Assembly: GCF_032452875.1 (NCBI RefSeq) | Contig: NC_083870.1 | Span: 4,898,001-4,962,000, forward strand | Reading direction: 5' to 3' | From: Bos javanicus | Lineage: Eukaryota; Chordata; Mammalia; Artiodactyla; Bovidae | Length of the DNA: 64,000 nucleotides | Shown: piece by piece, positions 10,758-22,024 of the stretch | Numbering within the stretch: position 1 is the stretch's first letter | How the letters are laid out: the number at the start of each line of letters is the position of its first letter | Position numbers and translations under genes: made by a program | Notes under the pieces: generated by a model | Told to the model about the DNA's origin: nothing | The model's database searches: none | The model's input: only the letters and a program-made list of their open reading frames with translations

Positions 10758-13200
10758 TGGTTGTTATTCAGTAACCAAGTTCTGTCTGACTCTTTGTGAC
10801 CCCATGGACTGCAGCATACTAGGCTTACCTGTCCTTCACTATCTCCTGGAGATTGCTCAAACTCATGTCCACTGAGTCAGTGATGCCATCTAGCCATTTT
10901 ATGCCCTGTTGCTCCCTTCTCCTCCTACCCTCAATCTTTCCCAGCATCAGGGTCTTTCTGAATGAGTTGGCTCTTTGCATCAGGTAGACAAATTGGAGCT
11001 TCAGCTTTAGCATCAGTCCTTTTAGTGAATAGTCACGGTTGATTTCCTTTAGAATTGACTGGTTTGATCTCCTTGCAATCCAAGGGACTCTCAAGCATCT
11101 TCTCTAGCACCAGTTTGAAAGCATCATTCTTTGGTGCTCAGCCTTCTTTATGGTCCAACTCTTGCACTCATACACGACTACTGGAAAAACCACAGTTTTC
11201 ACTACACAGACCTTTGTTGCCAAAGTGATGTCTCTGGTTTTTAATATGCTGTCTAGTTGCATCATAGCTTTTCTTCCAAGGAGCAAGCATCTTTTAATTT
11301 CATGACTGCAGTCACCATCCACAGTAATTTTGGAGCCCAAGAAAAAAATTGTCACTGTTTCCACTTGTTCCCCGTCTATTTGCCATGAAGTGATGGGCTT
11401 GGATGCCATAATCTTAGTTTTCTGTAGTTGAGTTTTAAGCCAGCTTTTTCACCCTCCTTTTTCACCCTCATCATGAGGCTCTTTAGTTCCTCTTTGGTTT
11501 CTGTTATTAGAGTGGTATTATTATCTGCATATCTGAGGTTATTGAAATTTCTCCCAGCAATCTTGATTCCACCTTGTGCTTCATTCAGTCCAGCATTTCA
11601 CATGATGTATTCTGCATATGCTGCTGCTGCTGCTAAGTCACTTCAGTAGTGTCTGACTCTGAGCGACCCCATAGACAGCAGCCCACCAGGCTCCCCCATC
11701 CCTGGGATTCTCCAGGCAAGAACACTGGAATGGAGTGCCATTTCCTTCTCCAATGCATGAAAGTGAAAAGTGAAAGGGAAGTCACTCAGTCATGTCTGAC
11801 GCTCAGCAACCCCATGGACTGTAGCCTTCCAGGCTCCTCCATCCATGGGATTTTCCAGGCAAGAGTACTGGAGTGTGGTGCCATTGCTTTCTCCAGTATT
11901 CTGCATATAAGGTGCAAATAAATAAGGTGACAATATAGAGACTTGATGTACTCCTTTCCCAATTGGGAACCAGTCTATTGTTCTATGTCCTTTTCTAACT
12001 GTTTCTTCTTCACCTGCATACAGGTTTCTTAGAAGGCAGGTTAGATGGTCTGATATTCTTATCTTTTTAAGAATTTTTGAGTTTGTTATAATCCACACAG
12101 TCAAAGGCTTTAACGTAGTGAATGAAGCAAAAGTAGATGTTTCTTTCTGGAATTCCCTTGCTTTTTCTATGATCCAGCAGATGTTGGCAATTTGATCTTT
12201 AGTTCTTCTGGCTTTTCTATATTCATGTTTTATATCTGGAGGTTTTGAGTTCATGTACTGCTGAAGCCTATCTTGAAGGATTTTGAGCATAACCTTGCTA
12301 GCATGTGAAATATGTGCAACTGTATGGTAGTTTGAACATTCCTTGACATTGTCCTTCTTTGGGATTGGAATGAAAATTGACCTTTCCAGTCCTATGGCCA
12401 CTGCTGAGTTTTCCAAATTCGCTGGCATAGTGAGTGCAGCACTTTAACATCATCTTTTAGGATGTGAAATAGCTCAGCTGGAATTCCATCACTTCCTAAG
12501 GCCCACTTGACTTCATACTCCCGGATGCCTGACTCTAGGTGAGTGACCACGACATCATGGTTATCTGGGTCATTAAAAGCTTTTTGTGTGTGTGCAGTTC
12601 TGTGTATTCTTGCTACCTCTTAATATCTTCTGCTTCTGTTAGGTCCATACCATTTCTGTCCTTCATTGCACCCATCTTTGCATGAAATTTGCCCTTGGTA
12701 TCTCTAATTTTCTTGAAGAGATCTCTAGTCTTTCCTATTCTATTGTTTTCCGCTATTTCTTTACATCATTCACTTAAGAAAGCGTTCTTATCTCTCCTTG
12801 CTATTCTCTGGAACTCTGCATTCAGGTGGGTATATCTTTCACCTTCTCCTTTGCTTTTCCGTCTCTTCTTTTCTCAGCTATTTTTAAGGCCTCCTTAGAC
12901 AGATATTTTGCCTTTTTCATTTCTTTTCCTTTGAGATGGTTTTAGTCACCATCTCCTGTACAGTGTTATGAACCTCTGTCCATAGTTCTTCAGGTACTCT
13001 GTCAGATCTAATCCCTTGACTCTGTTTGTCACTTCTACTGTATAATCATAAAGGATTTGATTTAGGTCATACCTGAATGGCCTAGTAGTTTTCCCCACTT
13101 TCTTCAATTTAAGTCTGAATTTTGCAATAAGGAGCTCATGATCCAAGCCACAGGCAGCTCCAAGTCTTGTTTTTGCTGAATGTATTGAGCTTCTCCAACT
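10758..13200 (-). mobile_element. BovB LINE, 5'-truncated, antisense
   Basis: From its 3' tail at about 10758 this copy covers the RT C-terminal domain, the RT palm and part of the upstream linker. It ends near 13200, where the match to BovB text stops. The minus-strand frame at 11790-12428 holds RT text (DHLTCLLRNLYAGEEE, IGKGVH). The catalytic YADD box at 11513-11533 reads YADN, so the second metal-binding Asp is lost. Several stops and a SINE at 11620-11895 also interrupt it. It lies inside the MULE element. Confidence 0.93.
11620..11895 (-). mobile_element. Bov-A2 SINE with 13-bp TSD
   Basis: A complete antisense Bov-A2 dimer starting at the GCTGCTGCT tail. The exact 13-bp direct repeat GTATTCTGCATAT flanks it at 11607-11619 and 11896-11908. 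It interrupts the RT region of the surrounding BovB and is the youngest layer of the nest. Confidence 0.96.
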
Positions 13201-13579
13201 TCATTGAATACCCAGCATCTAATTATCACCCCCCCCCCACACACAACTATTCCATTGGTCAAGGTTATTGGGCAATATTTCCCTTGAATTGATGTCCTAC
13301 ATAGGTACAACTGCAGTAGCCTGCAAGAGCTTCGTACTGCTATTTGGGAAAACATTAGTTGATATGACTTCCACACTTACCTCTCAATCACTGTGGACCA
13401 CCACGCCATCAGCTGGTGCCTACCTACTGGTGATTCAGCCTGGTTGAACAGGGTGTTGGATGCATAAGATATCAGTAAGGTTTACCCAGCTAGTAAACCA
13501 GTATGGGTCAGATGCTTACAAAGAAATAACTCTTCTCCTCTTGCTTGAAAATATGACACCTTTATTTGAAATTTCTCAC

Positions 13580-14860
13580 AAGAATATGGCAGAAATAGTG
13601 TACTCTCAAAAAGAAAAACCAGTGTTACATCTTAATGGCTTTTGTTACCATTTCCAATCCTTAACAGTAATTGTAGTAAAGCTACTGAAGCTGTGAAAAG
13701 AGGAGAATCTTCTACACCAGATATATTAAGTCAAGACTTGGATGACATTTCAATTATTCAAGGTGAGACAGGAAAATATCAGCACAACACTGGTCTTGAA
13801 GGGGAAGTAAGAGAACCTGGAATAGGTTAAAATGGCAGAATAAGAAGCAAATGCAATACCATCACAAGTACTGTGAAGACCTCATCATGATATTTAGGAT
13901 GAAGAGGTCCTTTTGATACTACCAGAAAGAAACTCATTAAAGAGAAGAGTAAACAGAATTTAAAGCAAACATCAACCCCTGAACCCAACTTCATTGCATG
14001 GAGCTGAAATTCCAGAGGAGTATTCCAGTAACCAGTAGAGACCCAGTTCTTATGCATGATTCCAGTGCTCAAGATGAGGAAATAATTCTTTTTTATGGCT
14101 ATACAAGTGCCAGTACAACATTACTCAGCGATGGCACCTTCAAGATGGCACCAACACAGTTCACTCAGTTATTTACTGTGCACCGTGTACTGTTGGGTGA
14201 AAGTGTGCCATTGATTTATGCACTAGCAGTGAAAAGGCAAGGAAACACTTATAGATAAGCAAATGAGAAAACACTTGCATTGTACAGAAAGAAATCTCAA
14301 CAACAACCTTTCATTTGCCTAATGAATTTTGAGATTTGCAAATATGAATGTGATTTGACAACACCTGTCAAATGCAGGAGGAAAAGGGTTCTTGATCCAC
14401 TTTTCACTCTCACGATGGTGAAACATTTCTTTGTGTCTGATATTTGAGAATATGACAACAGAAAGTAACACCTATGAGTGTGCATCCCTGTTATCTGCAC
14501 TTCTATCTGTGTCTTTGGAAGATGTAAATGAAAATTTTGGGTACATTGTGGAAATTGCAGAAAAAAATTTAGATGACCTAATGGATCATGTGGTGAGAAT
14601 ACATGTCCGTGGAAACCTTGGCAGAGGCATAAGATCATAAGTTCTAAGATTTCCACCAGAAACTTGGAATATTTTTATATCAACACTGAACAGCAATCAC
14701 AGAACAAACAACACAGTGGAAGGCTGTCATAGCAAATTTCAAAAGCTGATGGTAATACATCATCCTTCAATTTGGAGTTTTTTTTTTTTTTTAAGTGTTA
14801 AATGAAGAAAAGCAAAGCAGTTATGACTCAGGTCCTTGGTGGTCACACTCAAATATGGCC
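13580..14860 (+). pseudogene. FLYWCH zinc finger + MULE transposase relic
   Basis: A decayed DNA-transposon transposase. It would have bound the element's ends through a FLYWCH zinc finger and cut DNA with a DDE-type nuclease. In order I see: a FLYWCH start (YSQKEKPVLHLNGFCYH, from ATG 13586); a W-x-C position whose Trp codon is now TGA (13686-13688), followed by SCEKRRI; a linker with LPERNSLKRRVNRI (from about 13919) and AEIPEEYS (about 14000-14027). Then comes the MULE core LSDGTFKMAP with Asp at 14130-14132, FTQLFTVHRVLLGE and VPLIYALAVKRQGNTY. Next is QQQPFICLMNFE, where family members have DFE, so the second catalytic Asp is Asn (14325-14327). After that come ALLSVSLEDVNENFGYI, RFPPETWNIFI and RTNNTVEGCHSKFQ with HHPSIW. 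The relic changes frame several times and has stops, including TAA at 14638-14640. The domain order and family motifs are recalled; the residues are read here. Confidence 0.85.
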
Positions 14861-15156
14861 ACTAGCTTCATGACAATATTAACAAAATAAATCCATATAA
14901 TGAAAATTGTCAACAGATATACTGGATATAAAACCAATGATCAGGCCAATGTATCCTTGAGAGCAATCACTCAGTGACTTAAGAGTAATCCTGATGAACA
15001 TGACTAGGAAGAACAAGAGTAAATGTGAAAGCCAAAACTCATCATGAATTACAATAAAATAATGCAAAATACAGCTTTAACACAGTTAAAATTTGTATCA
15101 TTTAATGAATAATGGACCAAAATTCTCAATAAACATTTTGAAAGCAATAAATGTCC

Positions 15157-15365
15157 TGCAAGAGATCTGTTAAGTTGGTACAGAATTCTAAACACATATA
15201 GTATAATTTCAATCTAAATAAAAATCACACCACTTATTAATGATCTATTGTGTGCGGCCCAGGAACTATAGCTAATAATAGATGTCTTTTACTTTCTCTA
15301 TACTTTTCTGTGTTTTCTATAATGAAGATGTACTCTTTCTACAAGAAGAAAAACAAAATGTTATA
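15157..15365 (+). mobile_element. L1M 3'UTR, right half
   Basis: After the MULE right end, L1M text resumes: TAAGTTGGTACAGAATTCT, then CTCTATACTTTTCTGTGTTT and CTATAATGAAGATGTACTC, with a terminal A-rich stretch near 15345. This is the expected continuation of the L1 3' end seen at 9800-10123. Confidence 0.7.
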
Positions 15366-17286
15366 AAACAGAAAAATATGCACAAAAAGGAAATTAAAGG
15401 GCAATGGCTATCTGTAAACCATAAGAATATCTAGGTTAAATAATTAGCCCATGTTTCTAATTTTTGAATATTTTCATTGTTTTCTAACTTTATAAAATGA
15501 ATATGCACTATTTTGGGAACATCAACAGTGTCTACCCAAATAACAGGTTTTTGAGTCAAATAGACTCAAAATCCCATCTGACATTGAAAAATCATTTCTG
15601 TGAATTTGGACAAGCTATTTAACCTCTCAGAATTTGTTAACACATTTGTAAAACAGATGTACCAAAATGTCTCAAGTTTGTTTGTTTTGTTTTTTGGAAA
15701 AATAAAATGAGGAAAAAAATCACATGAAATGGCTTACTGCAATCTGTCATAGAATAAGTCTTCTTTAAATTCTCCCTTCTTACCCCTTCTCTTATTTCCT
15801 GCCACCTTCCACTGCATCAGTTTTCCTGCACTGGGGAAAAAAAAAAATTACATTAGCCTAGTAGCACTTGGTTAAATTTCAAACAATCATATAAAAGATA
15901 GGAATTTTAGCTGAATTTTAAGAATAGCAGGACAAAATTGATCAGTGAAAACTGGACAGGATTTATATCCCCTTTGTTACTGAACTTTAATATTTTTAAT
16001 GACTTTGTATTTATATAATTTCAATTTCAATATTTTCTAGACACGGGCATCTACTGAGTTGTTGCAAATGTGTTCAATGTTCATTTCAATTGGGTTATAA
16101 ATGATAATTCATTTATGTTGACAAAGGGAGAGAATTTGAAATTATGTCTGTTTTCCTACTTCCTTCAATCCTTTTAAGATAACCATCATCTAGGATACCA
16201 TCTTCTATTTCAGTTGCACATTTTCTGATGGGTCAGCCATAGTGCAGAACAGAGAAATTATTATAGGGAGCCATAGAAACCAGTGACTTTCTAAATTTTA
16301 AAGCAGTCCCACAATTATTCTCAGTAGTTAAGCACTCTTTCCCCTAAAGTGTCATTGTATATTCAGTTTAAATATTAGCTCACTTTCTATAATGGCAGTG
16401 CTCTTAAAGAGATTTTATGTAAGTGCATTTGGAAAGCTAGTTATTTAATGTTGTCCTATGGTGAATTCTTTATTAAAATAAAGGCTTGTTACCAAATTTA
16501 CCTTTTCTTGTATAGGGTTTTGTTTAATGAGGCATATCCACATTGATCCCTGCTGAATGAAAAGGCATTATTTCATAGGCTGGTGGAAGTTTCTAAGGAG
16601 AGGCACTGCATTTAGTGAGGCTTGTCAGTCTCTCCTTGTATCACCCTGGCACCTGAATAGTGATATATCAGGCTGGGAAGGTAGGGATAGGTCCAGTAAC
16701 TGACCTGAAACTTACCAGAGGTCTAGACAGTCCAGTCCTATCCCGGAGACTGGTGAGTAATGTTGTTCTAAGAAGGAAAAAAGTTGGGGATCAGTGAGGT
16801 CAGGGAGTCAGTGAGAGAATTCTAGTGAGCTGGGGGATGGTGGGAAGGGTAGGGTACTGAATGTCTCCCAGACTTGGGACTGTTGGCTGCTCAGGCTGGT
16901 TCTTCATTGTCTACTGACTGTCAACACCTCTAAATTCCCAACTGTTATTTCTGAACAATAGGAAATCACAGTTCTCTATGATACACTGATATATTGATAA
17001 GTGTTTAACAATCTGCTGGGAAGTGGGTTTGGGGGTCAAAGTGAAAAGAGCTTTTATTGGTAGCTTCTGCTGATTTCCATGGTGTCAATACTTTGGTGAC
17101 AGCTGATTTCAAGCTGTAAGTGTGAGTCATTGGACAAGCTGTTGGTAGAAATGGGAGACCTCAACTCTTACCAGCCAGTTTGAGATGGCTCTGGGAACAT
17201 TATATTACCTTTTCTTGCTTGATGTTATGTCTGATGTATGGGAATACTGGAATATTCTCAAACTTTTACTTTTTAATCTCTGCCTC
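15366..17286. other. Unassigned intergenic sequence
   Basis: No gene and no repeat I can name over 1.9 kb, apart from a short A-run at 15838-15848. The 16500-17170 part is less AT-rich than its surroundings and could be old single-copy sequence. Confidence 0.45.
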
Positions 17287-17396
17287 AACATACTTTCTCT
17301 TTCCTTTCCTTTCTTTTCCTCTCTCTCTCTCCTCCTTTTTTTTTTTTTCCTCCACCCCTCCTCTCTCCAACCCTCTCCCGCTTTTCTCCAGTTTTC
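17287..17396 (+). repeat. Polypyrimidine tract
   Basis: About 110 nt almost wholly C/T on the plus strand, including TCTCTCTCTCTCC and a 14-nt T-run. It is a mirror-like pyrimidine tract, potentially able to form a triplex, and it explains the Ser/Phe-rich open frames at 17180-17440. Confidence 0.85.
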
Positions 17397-18726
17397 AGTT
17401 AACTAGTGAATCACCTACAAATATTTCTCCCATAAAATAGCCCCAGGGTTATTGGTCATGTTGCTCCTTTCAGCAGATTTTAACATTCTTTTTTCCCCCT
17501 AAAACAATGAATTGCCATACTCCTGTCTTTACTGACACAGAGATCTTTTCCTTCTGGTATGCTTTCTTAACACCTAAGTGATGTTAGTGAAAAGTTATTA
17601 TTTTCTCTTCCATTAGCAATATGTTAATAATTCTTGTATTTTAATCTTCATTCATATACTACTATATGAAGTAGTACATGTGATATGAAATAGTTTCATA
17701 TGATAGTACTTGAATCTTCCAGTATTTGTTAGATGCAGCATTGGGTACTATGAGATCTATGAACAGCAATGAGATGACAACCCGGCCTAAAATTTAATTG
17801 ACAAGAAAACAATAACATACAGTAAAAAGCAGAGAAATTTATGGGAGTGAGTAGAAACAGATGCTAAATTCCATAGAAGATTACAGCAATTTAAAACTGA
17901 CTGCCCTCAGAAATGTTTTGTTTGGCTTGTATAGTGTTTTTCAAATTTTCAATCAGTTCTAAATTTCAATTTTACATGAAAGTTAGATATTATAATTCAA
18001 TGGGATAAATGGGATTATTTAGGAATCTTAGTCCCACACTGGAGAAGGTAGCAATCTCTTGAGTTTATGATCTTCCTTAATCCCAAAGATATATATCTGT
18101 AAACTCATCTTGTCTCAATATCTGGGCCAATCCTTCCTTTCCATGATAGGGATTTATGAAATTTTTGTTCAACATTCACCTGATTCAGCATAAATGTAGC
18201 TTTGATAGTTTAGGATTTGTATCATAATCTTCATAATACTTCTTTTTTTCAACTAAGAATGAATCTCTACTTGGGGGGCCATTTTTCAAATCTATCCAGG
18301 CCAGTCTCCTTTTCTTCATGTCCCCTCTTCATGATGATACTTGAAACCCAGAGTTTGTCAGGGAGAAGTGAAGCATGAACTACTAGCATAGTCTCAGTGT
18401 TCCCTGCCGCTCATATTTGCTCATTGGCTGGACTGACCATGCTACTATCTCTGGTTGAACAGTCTATGACAACTATTTTTCCCTATTTATACCATCTTAC
18501 AAGATATAACCTGCCATTTCTAATCATCTCAAGAAATTGAATTAGTTTGAGTGGGGTTGAATCTGGATTCTGTGGAAACAAGTTTGGACCAAGATTTTGA
18601 AGGGACATCAACCACCTTGCAAAGAAAATATTCAGTGTGATTCTACTGACATTTTTCATTATATAAAATTAAATGTGGAGATGCTCTAGCACTGAAAAAA
18701 GAGTCTTAAGCACTTTAAAGCATTTA
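17397..18726. other. Unassigned intergenic sequence
   Basis: No gene or named repeat. A small palindrome sits at 17683-17701 (ATATGAAA-TAG-TTTCATAT), unremarkable in AT-rich DNA. Confidence 0.45.
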
Positions 18727-18738
18727 AAGCATCACTAT

Positions 18739-19205
18739 TCAGTTCAGTTCAGTTCAGTTGCTCAGTCGTGTCCGACTCTTTGCAACCCCATGAATCGCAG
18801 CACGCCAGGCCTCCCTGTTCATAACCAACTCCTGGAGTTCACTCAGACTCACGTCCATCGAGTCAGTGATGCTATCCAGCCATCTTGTCCTCTGTCATCC
18901 CCTTCTCCTCCTGCCCCCAATCCCTCCCAGTATCAGAGTCTTTTCCAATGAGTCAACTCTTTGTATGAGGTGGCCAAAGTACTGGAGTTTCAGCTTTAGC
19001 ATCATTCCTTCCAAAGAAATCCCAGGGCTGATCTCCTTCAAAATGGACTGGTTGGATCTCTTTGCAGTCCAAGGGACTCTCAAGAGTCTTCTCCAACACC
19101 ACAGTTCAAAAGCATCAATTCTTCGGCTCTCAGTCTTCTTCACAGTCCAACTCTCATATCCATACATGACCACAGGAAAAACCATAGCCTTGACTAGCTG
19201 GGCCT
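18739..19205 (-). mobile_element. BovB 3' end with 12-bp TSD
   Basis: Antisense BovB 3' part starting with the TTCAGTTCAGTTCAGTTCAG tail and reaching CATAGCCTTGACTAGC. Exact direct repeats AAGCATCACTAT at 18727-18738 and 19206-19217 bound it. It is close to the family's usual text and therefore probably young. Confidence 0.96.
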
Positions 19206-19386
19206 AAGCATCACTATAGTTCATGTTTAACATGGCCTTTATATTCATCTTAGAAAATGTTTCCATTTCTGCATCCCCTATCATTTGCTATTGAATTTGC
19301 AAATTCTAACACATGTTCATTGTTCACATTTCCACACATTGCCAATGGGAGATGAGAAAGGAAGAGAAAAAGAAAAATCTGTGTTT

Positions 19387-19682
19387 AATCAGCCCTGGGT
19401 GTTCTTTGGAAGAAATGATGCTAAAGCTGAAACTCCAGTACTTTGGCCACCTCATGTGAAGAGTTGCTTCATTGGAAAAGACTCTGATGCTGGGAGGGAT
19501 TGGGGGCAGGAGGAGAAGGAGACAACAGAGGATGAGATGGTGGATGGCATCACTGACTCGATGGATGTGAGTTTGAGTGAACTCCGGGAGATGGTGATGG
19601 ACAGGGAGGCCTGGCGTGCTGCTATTCACGGGGTTGCAAAGAGTCGGACACGACTGAGCGACTGAACTGAACTGAACTGAAA
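19387..19682 (+). mobile_element. BovB 3' end, opposite orientation
   Basis: Sense BovB 3' fragment beginning at AATCAGCCCTGGGTGTTC and ending in the ACTGAACTGAACTGAA tail. It is the inverted partner of the copy at 18739-19205, with about 180 bp between them. No clear duplication was found. Confidence 0.93.
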
Positions 19683-20609
19683 ATAAATGTTCCTCTCAAA
19701 AATATACCAGTATGCCGCCTACAACCCACAGCAATTTTTTCCTCAGACTTTACAGCTTCTCTTCTTTTTTCTTCTCTTTTCTCTGTCCTCTTGCTCATCT
19801 CCTTTTCTTTCCTTTTCATTTATCACTGATGAGTTGTCTTTTCTTTCTGTTTGAAAGCGGCTAAAACAAGAACACTATCACGTTAGATTCTAAGCGGAAC
19901 TCCAACATCAAGACTAGTAAAAGTCATGTGGTTCTTCAAGAAATTCCCAATAGTGGGGTGGTGTATTTAGCTCAATTATTTTGTACATGAAGCAGTCCAT
20001 AGAGTAGCATGATAGTAGCATGATAGTGTCTGTAACTATGTACCTAATTACTATTTAGCATAGGACAGTATGTATTATCATTAATATATGTAAATAATTT
20101 CACAAATCCCCAAAAGTATATAGATCTTTATTCAGAGCTGGTGCCTTGATTCATTTAAAAAAATCATCATTCATTTATTAATTTTTTCAGTTCTGGAGAA
20201 CTGCAATAATTTCTCTATTAAGGGAAAATTATAGTCAAGCTAGTAGTTTCACAGGAGGAAGTAAATATGGACTGGATCCGGTGGAAGTAATGTCCTTGGA
20301 AGAAGGTGATGGAGAATCTTACCAGCTCTGTGCCCTATTTATTTATTTATTTTGTGCCCTATTTAATACTCTTGCTCAATGGACCTCTCAGGATCAGATA
20401 TATAGTGGTAAAGAGAAGAGAATTCAGAATGACAAGAATGATTTGTGAATCAAAGCAGCCAACTAAAGGAATGATGAACATGCTCAACTCAGTAATGTTG
20501 AAGAAGAAAATACTCCTTTTTATAGAATGTGACTCAACAAAGAGCTCAATAAGGTGAAAAGTCAACTTCAGTTATTTGGAGATAATTATGCCATTAATTA
20601 TACTAGCTC
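19683..20609. other. Unassigned intergenic sequence
   Basis: No gene recognised. It includes a pyrimidine-rich run at about 19750-19820 and a short TTTATTTATTTATTT run near 20338. The 83-codon frame at 20306-20557 shows no family features. Confidence 0.45.
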
Positions 20610-20800
20610 ATATTTTATATTACTTTATAAAATATATCCTTCTCTTTTACTCTTTAAGCAAGCATTTTAGGTAAGATAAAATTATACTTCATTAATGCAG
20701 ATGTAGAAACTGAGGCCTGGAGAGGATGTATTTTACCCAAGGATGAGCAAGTAATGAATGCTGAAGTGGAGAAGAAAATCTAGGTCTACTGGGTCTACAT
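20610..20800 (-). mobile_element. MIR SINE relic
   Basis: Minus-sense MIR core: GATGTAGAAACTGAGGCCTGG, TTTTACCCAAGGATGAGCAA and GTAATGAATGCTGAAGTGG correspond to the family's 'gaaactgaggc...cccaaggtcac...agtggcag' blocks. Ancient tRNA-derived SINE, diverged. Confidence 0.7.
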
Positions 20801-20898
20801 GTGTTAGTGCTGCTGTCCAGATACTATTAATAAATGATAAAGACTAATTGGTCACTGAAACCAAAGAGCAAAGAGAATGAGATGACTAAAATAAATCG

Positions 20899-21050
20899 CA
20901 ATTATGTAATATTGTACATAATATTTATATAAATTATGGGAGATAATATTATAAAGTATATAACAATTATATAATATAGTATATAATATTTATATAATAT
21001 TATGGTACATAATATTATAAGCATATAGCAATTATATAATGTTATGGGGA
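20899..21050. repeat. AT-rich tandem repeat, 65-bp period
   Basis: Three copies of CAATTATRTAATRT start at 20899, 20964 and 21029, exactly 65 bp apart, giving about 2.3 units. Each unit contains CATAATATTTATATAA-like and GATAATATTATAA-like blocks. Almost no G or C. Confidence 0.85.
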
Positions 21051-22002
21051 AAATATGTTAACCCTCTGACATCATTTTCCTATTGAATTATTTGGAAATG
21101 CTTGGCTTGGGCCATTTAAAGCTGAAATTGAAAAGACTGTGTAAGGCCCAGGCTGCCCTGAGGATAATAGAAGATAGACTGGGTGATCTGTTAAATGTGA
21201 CTGGCTCAAGTCTGGAGGATTCAAATGGCTCTTGTTGTATTCATTAGAAACAGGTTTGCTTAACAGTCTCTAGAGCTCCCTGAGAATGGAGCTGACATTT
21301 GCAAATGATAGGCTTAGGAACTTTCTTCCCTCCACAAGTCCCCTTTTTCTATTGTTCTTTTTCCTCCGAGCTTTCCTTCTGGATGTTGGTAAATCTCTAG
21401 GAAATGCACTTGTGTTTTCTGTTGTCACATCTCATCAGTGCCTTGCAAGGGGGCTTTGCAGGGGAGATGAGGGAGAACCAGGAAGAAGGAGAGAATGCCC
21501 TGGGCTGAAATGGCAGCAGCATGCAAATGAATGCCAACCCTGTGAACGTTTCCCAAGCAGTCACATTTTATTACAACAAAATTATGGGATGCAATTCCTA
21601 GAAAATGGCAAAAGAGGGACAAAAAAAAAAAAAAAAAGAAAAAGGAAAAGTGATCATGCATGATTTATTCTTGATAGACTTACTGTTGAAATAGCAAAAG
21701 TACTATAATTTAGTTCTTTCTATCCTTCAATAAATGCATGCATATTTACTAACTATGCTTACCACCCTAGGTAGGAAATAGAGGTGCAAGCATTTGTACA
21801 TTAATTTTTATATCTCCACCCCATTTTTTTGGTTCTTTACCATCTTGGTTCTATTATAAACCTTCAAATTTAAGTAGGCTCCTGGGCAACCAACATTTCT
21901 AAAATATTTTAGCTCAGAAATGCAATCCAAGATCTTTGCATATTTAACTGGGAACAAACTCAGATATTTGTCGATGACCACACTGACCCTAGCGACTATT
22001 TA
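21051..22002. other. Unassigned intergenic sequence
   Basis: No gene or named repeat. The 21080-21560 part is relatively GC-balanced and low in repeats. An A-run lies at 21621-21637. The 125-codon frame 21286-21663 ends in that A-run and has no family features. Confidence 0.4.
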
Positions 22003-22024
22003 ATATATATATATATATATATAC
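22003..22024. repeat. (TA)n microsatellite
   Basis: An uninterrupted alternating TA run of about 11 units. Confidence 0.95.

Larger units (their letters stand above)
10124..15166 (+). mobile_element. MULE (Mutator-like) DNA transposon with FLYWCH/MULE transposase relic
   Basis: The left terminus is GTGGACTTTTGGTC; its reverse complement aligns with 15113-15156. Over 28 aligned positions (TGGACC...CATTTTG) I count 23 matches, and both ends finish in GGAC/GTCC. L1M sequence flanks both sides and repeats CTGTTGATAAGT (10112-10123) and CTGTTAAGT (15167-15175), a candidate duplication of the size expected for MULEs (about 9 bp). The right GTCC lies about 10 bp short of that repeat, so the exact right end is uncertain. 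Removing the internal BovB leaves about 2.6 kb, a fair size for an autonomous MULE. The coding relic is at about 13580-14860. The 10225-10757 and 13200-13460 stretches would be its 5' region, with a CCAAT-type ATTGGCTA near 10590. I recall only non-autonomous MULEs (Ricksha) in eutherian repeat sets; whether this one belongs there is unknown. Confidence 0.75.

Noticed and set aside
14776..14791. T-run after the MULE coding relic, considered as a retrocopy tail
   Set aside because: It is poly-T on the coding strand, so it cannot be the poly(A) of a plus-sense retrocopy, and transposase-like text continues after it.
15920..15960. AGGACAAAATTGATCAGTGAA as an alternative right end of the MULE
   Set aside because: Only about 11 bases match the inner left terminus; the match at 15113-15156 is longer and lies exactly where L1M resumes.
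18866..19207. Open frames on both strands of BovB 3' ends (also 2365-2718, 42011-42313, 60388-60837)
   Set aside because: The BovB C-terminal region is open in several frames as a compositional property; antisense frames are not genes.
21286..21663. 125-codon open frame ending in a Lys/Arg-rich tail
   Set aside because: The tail is simply an A-run; no motif elsewhere in the frame.
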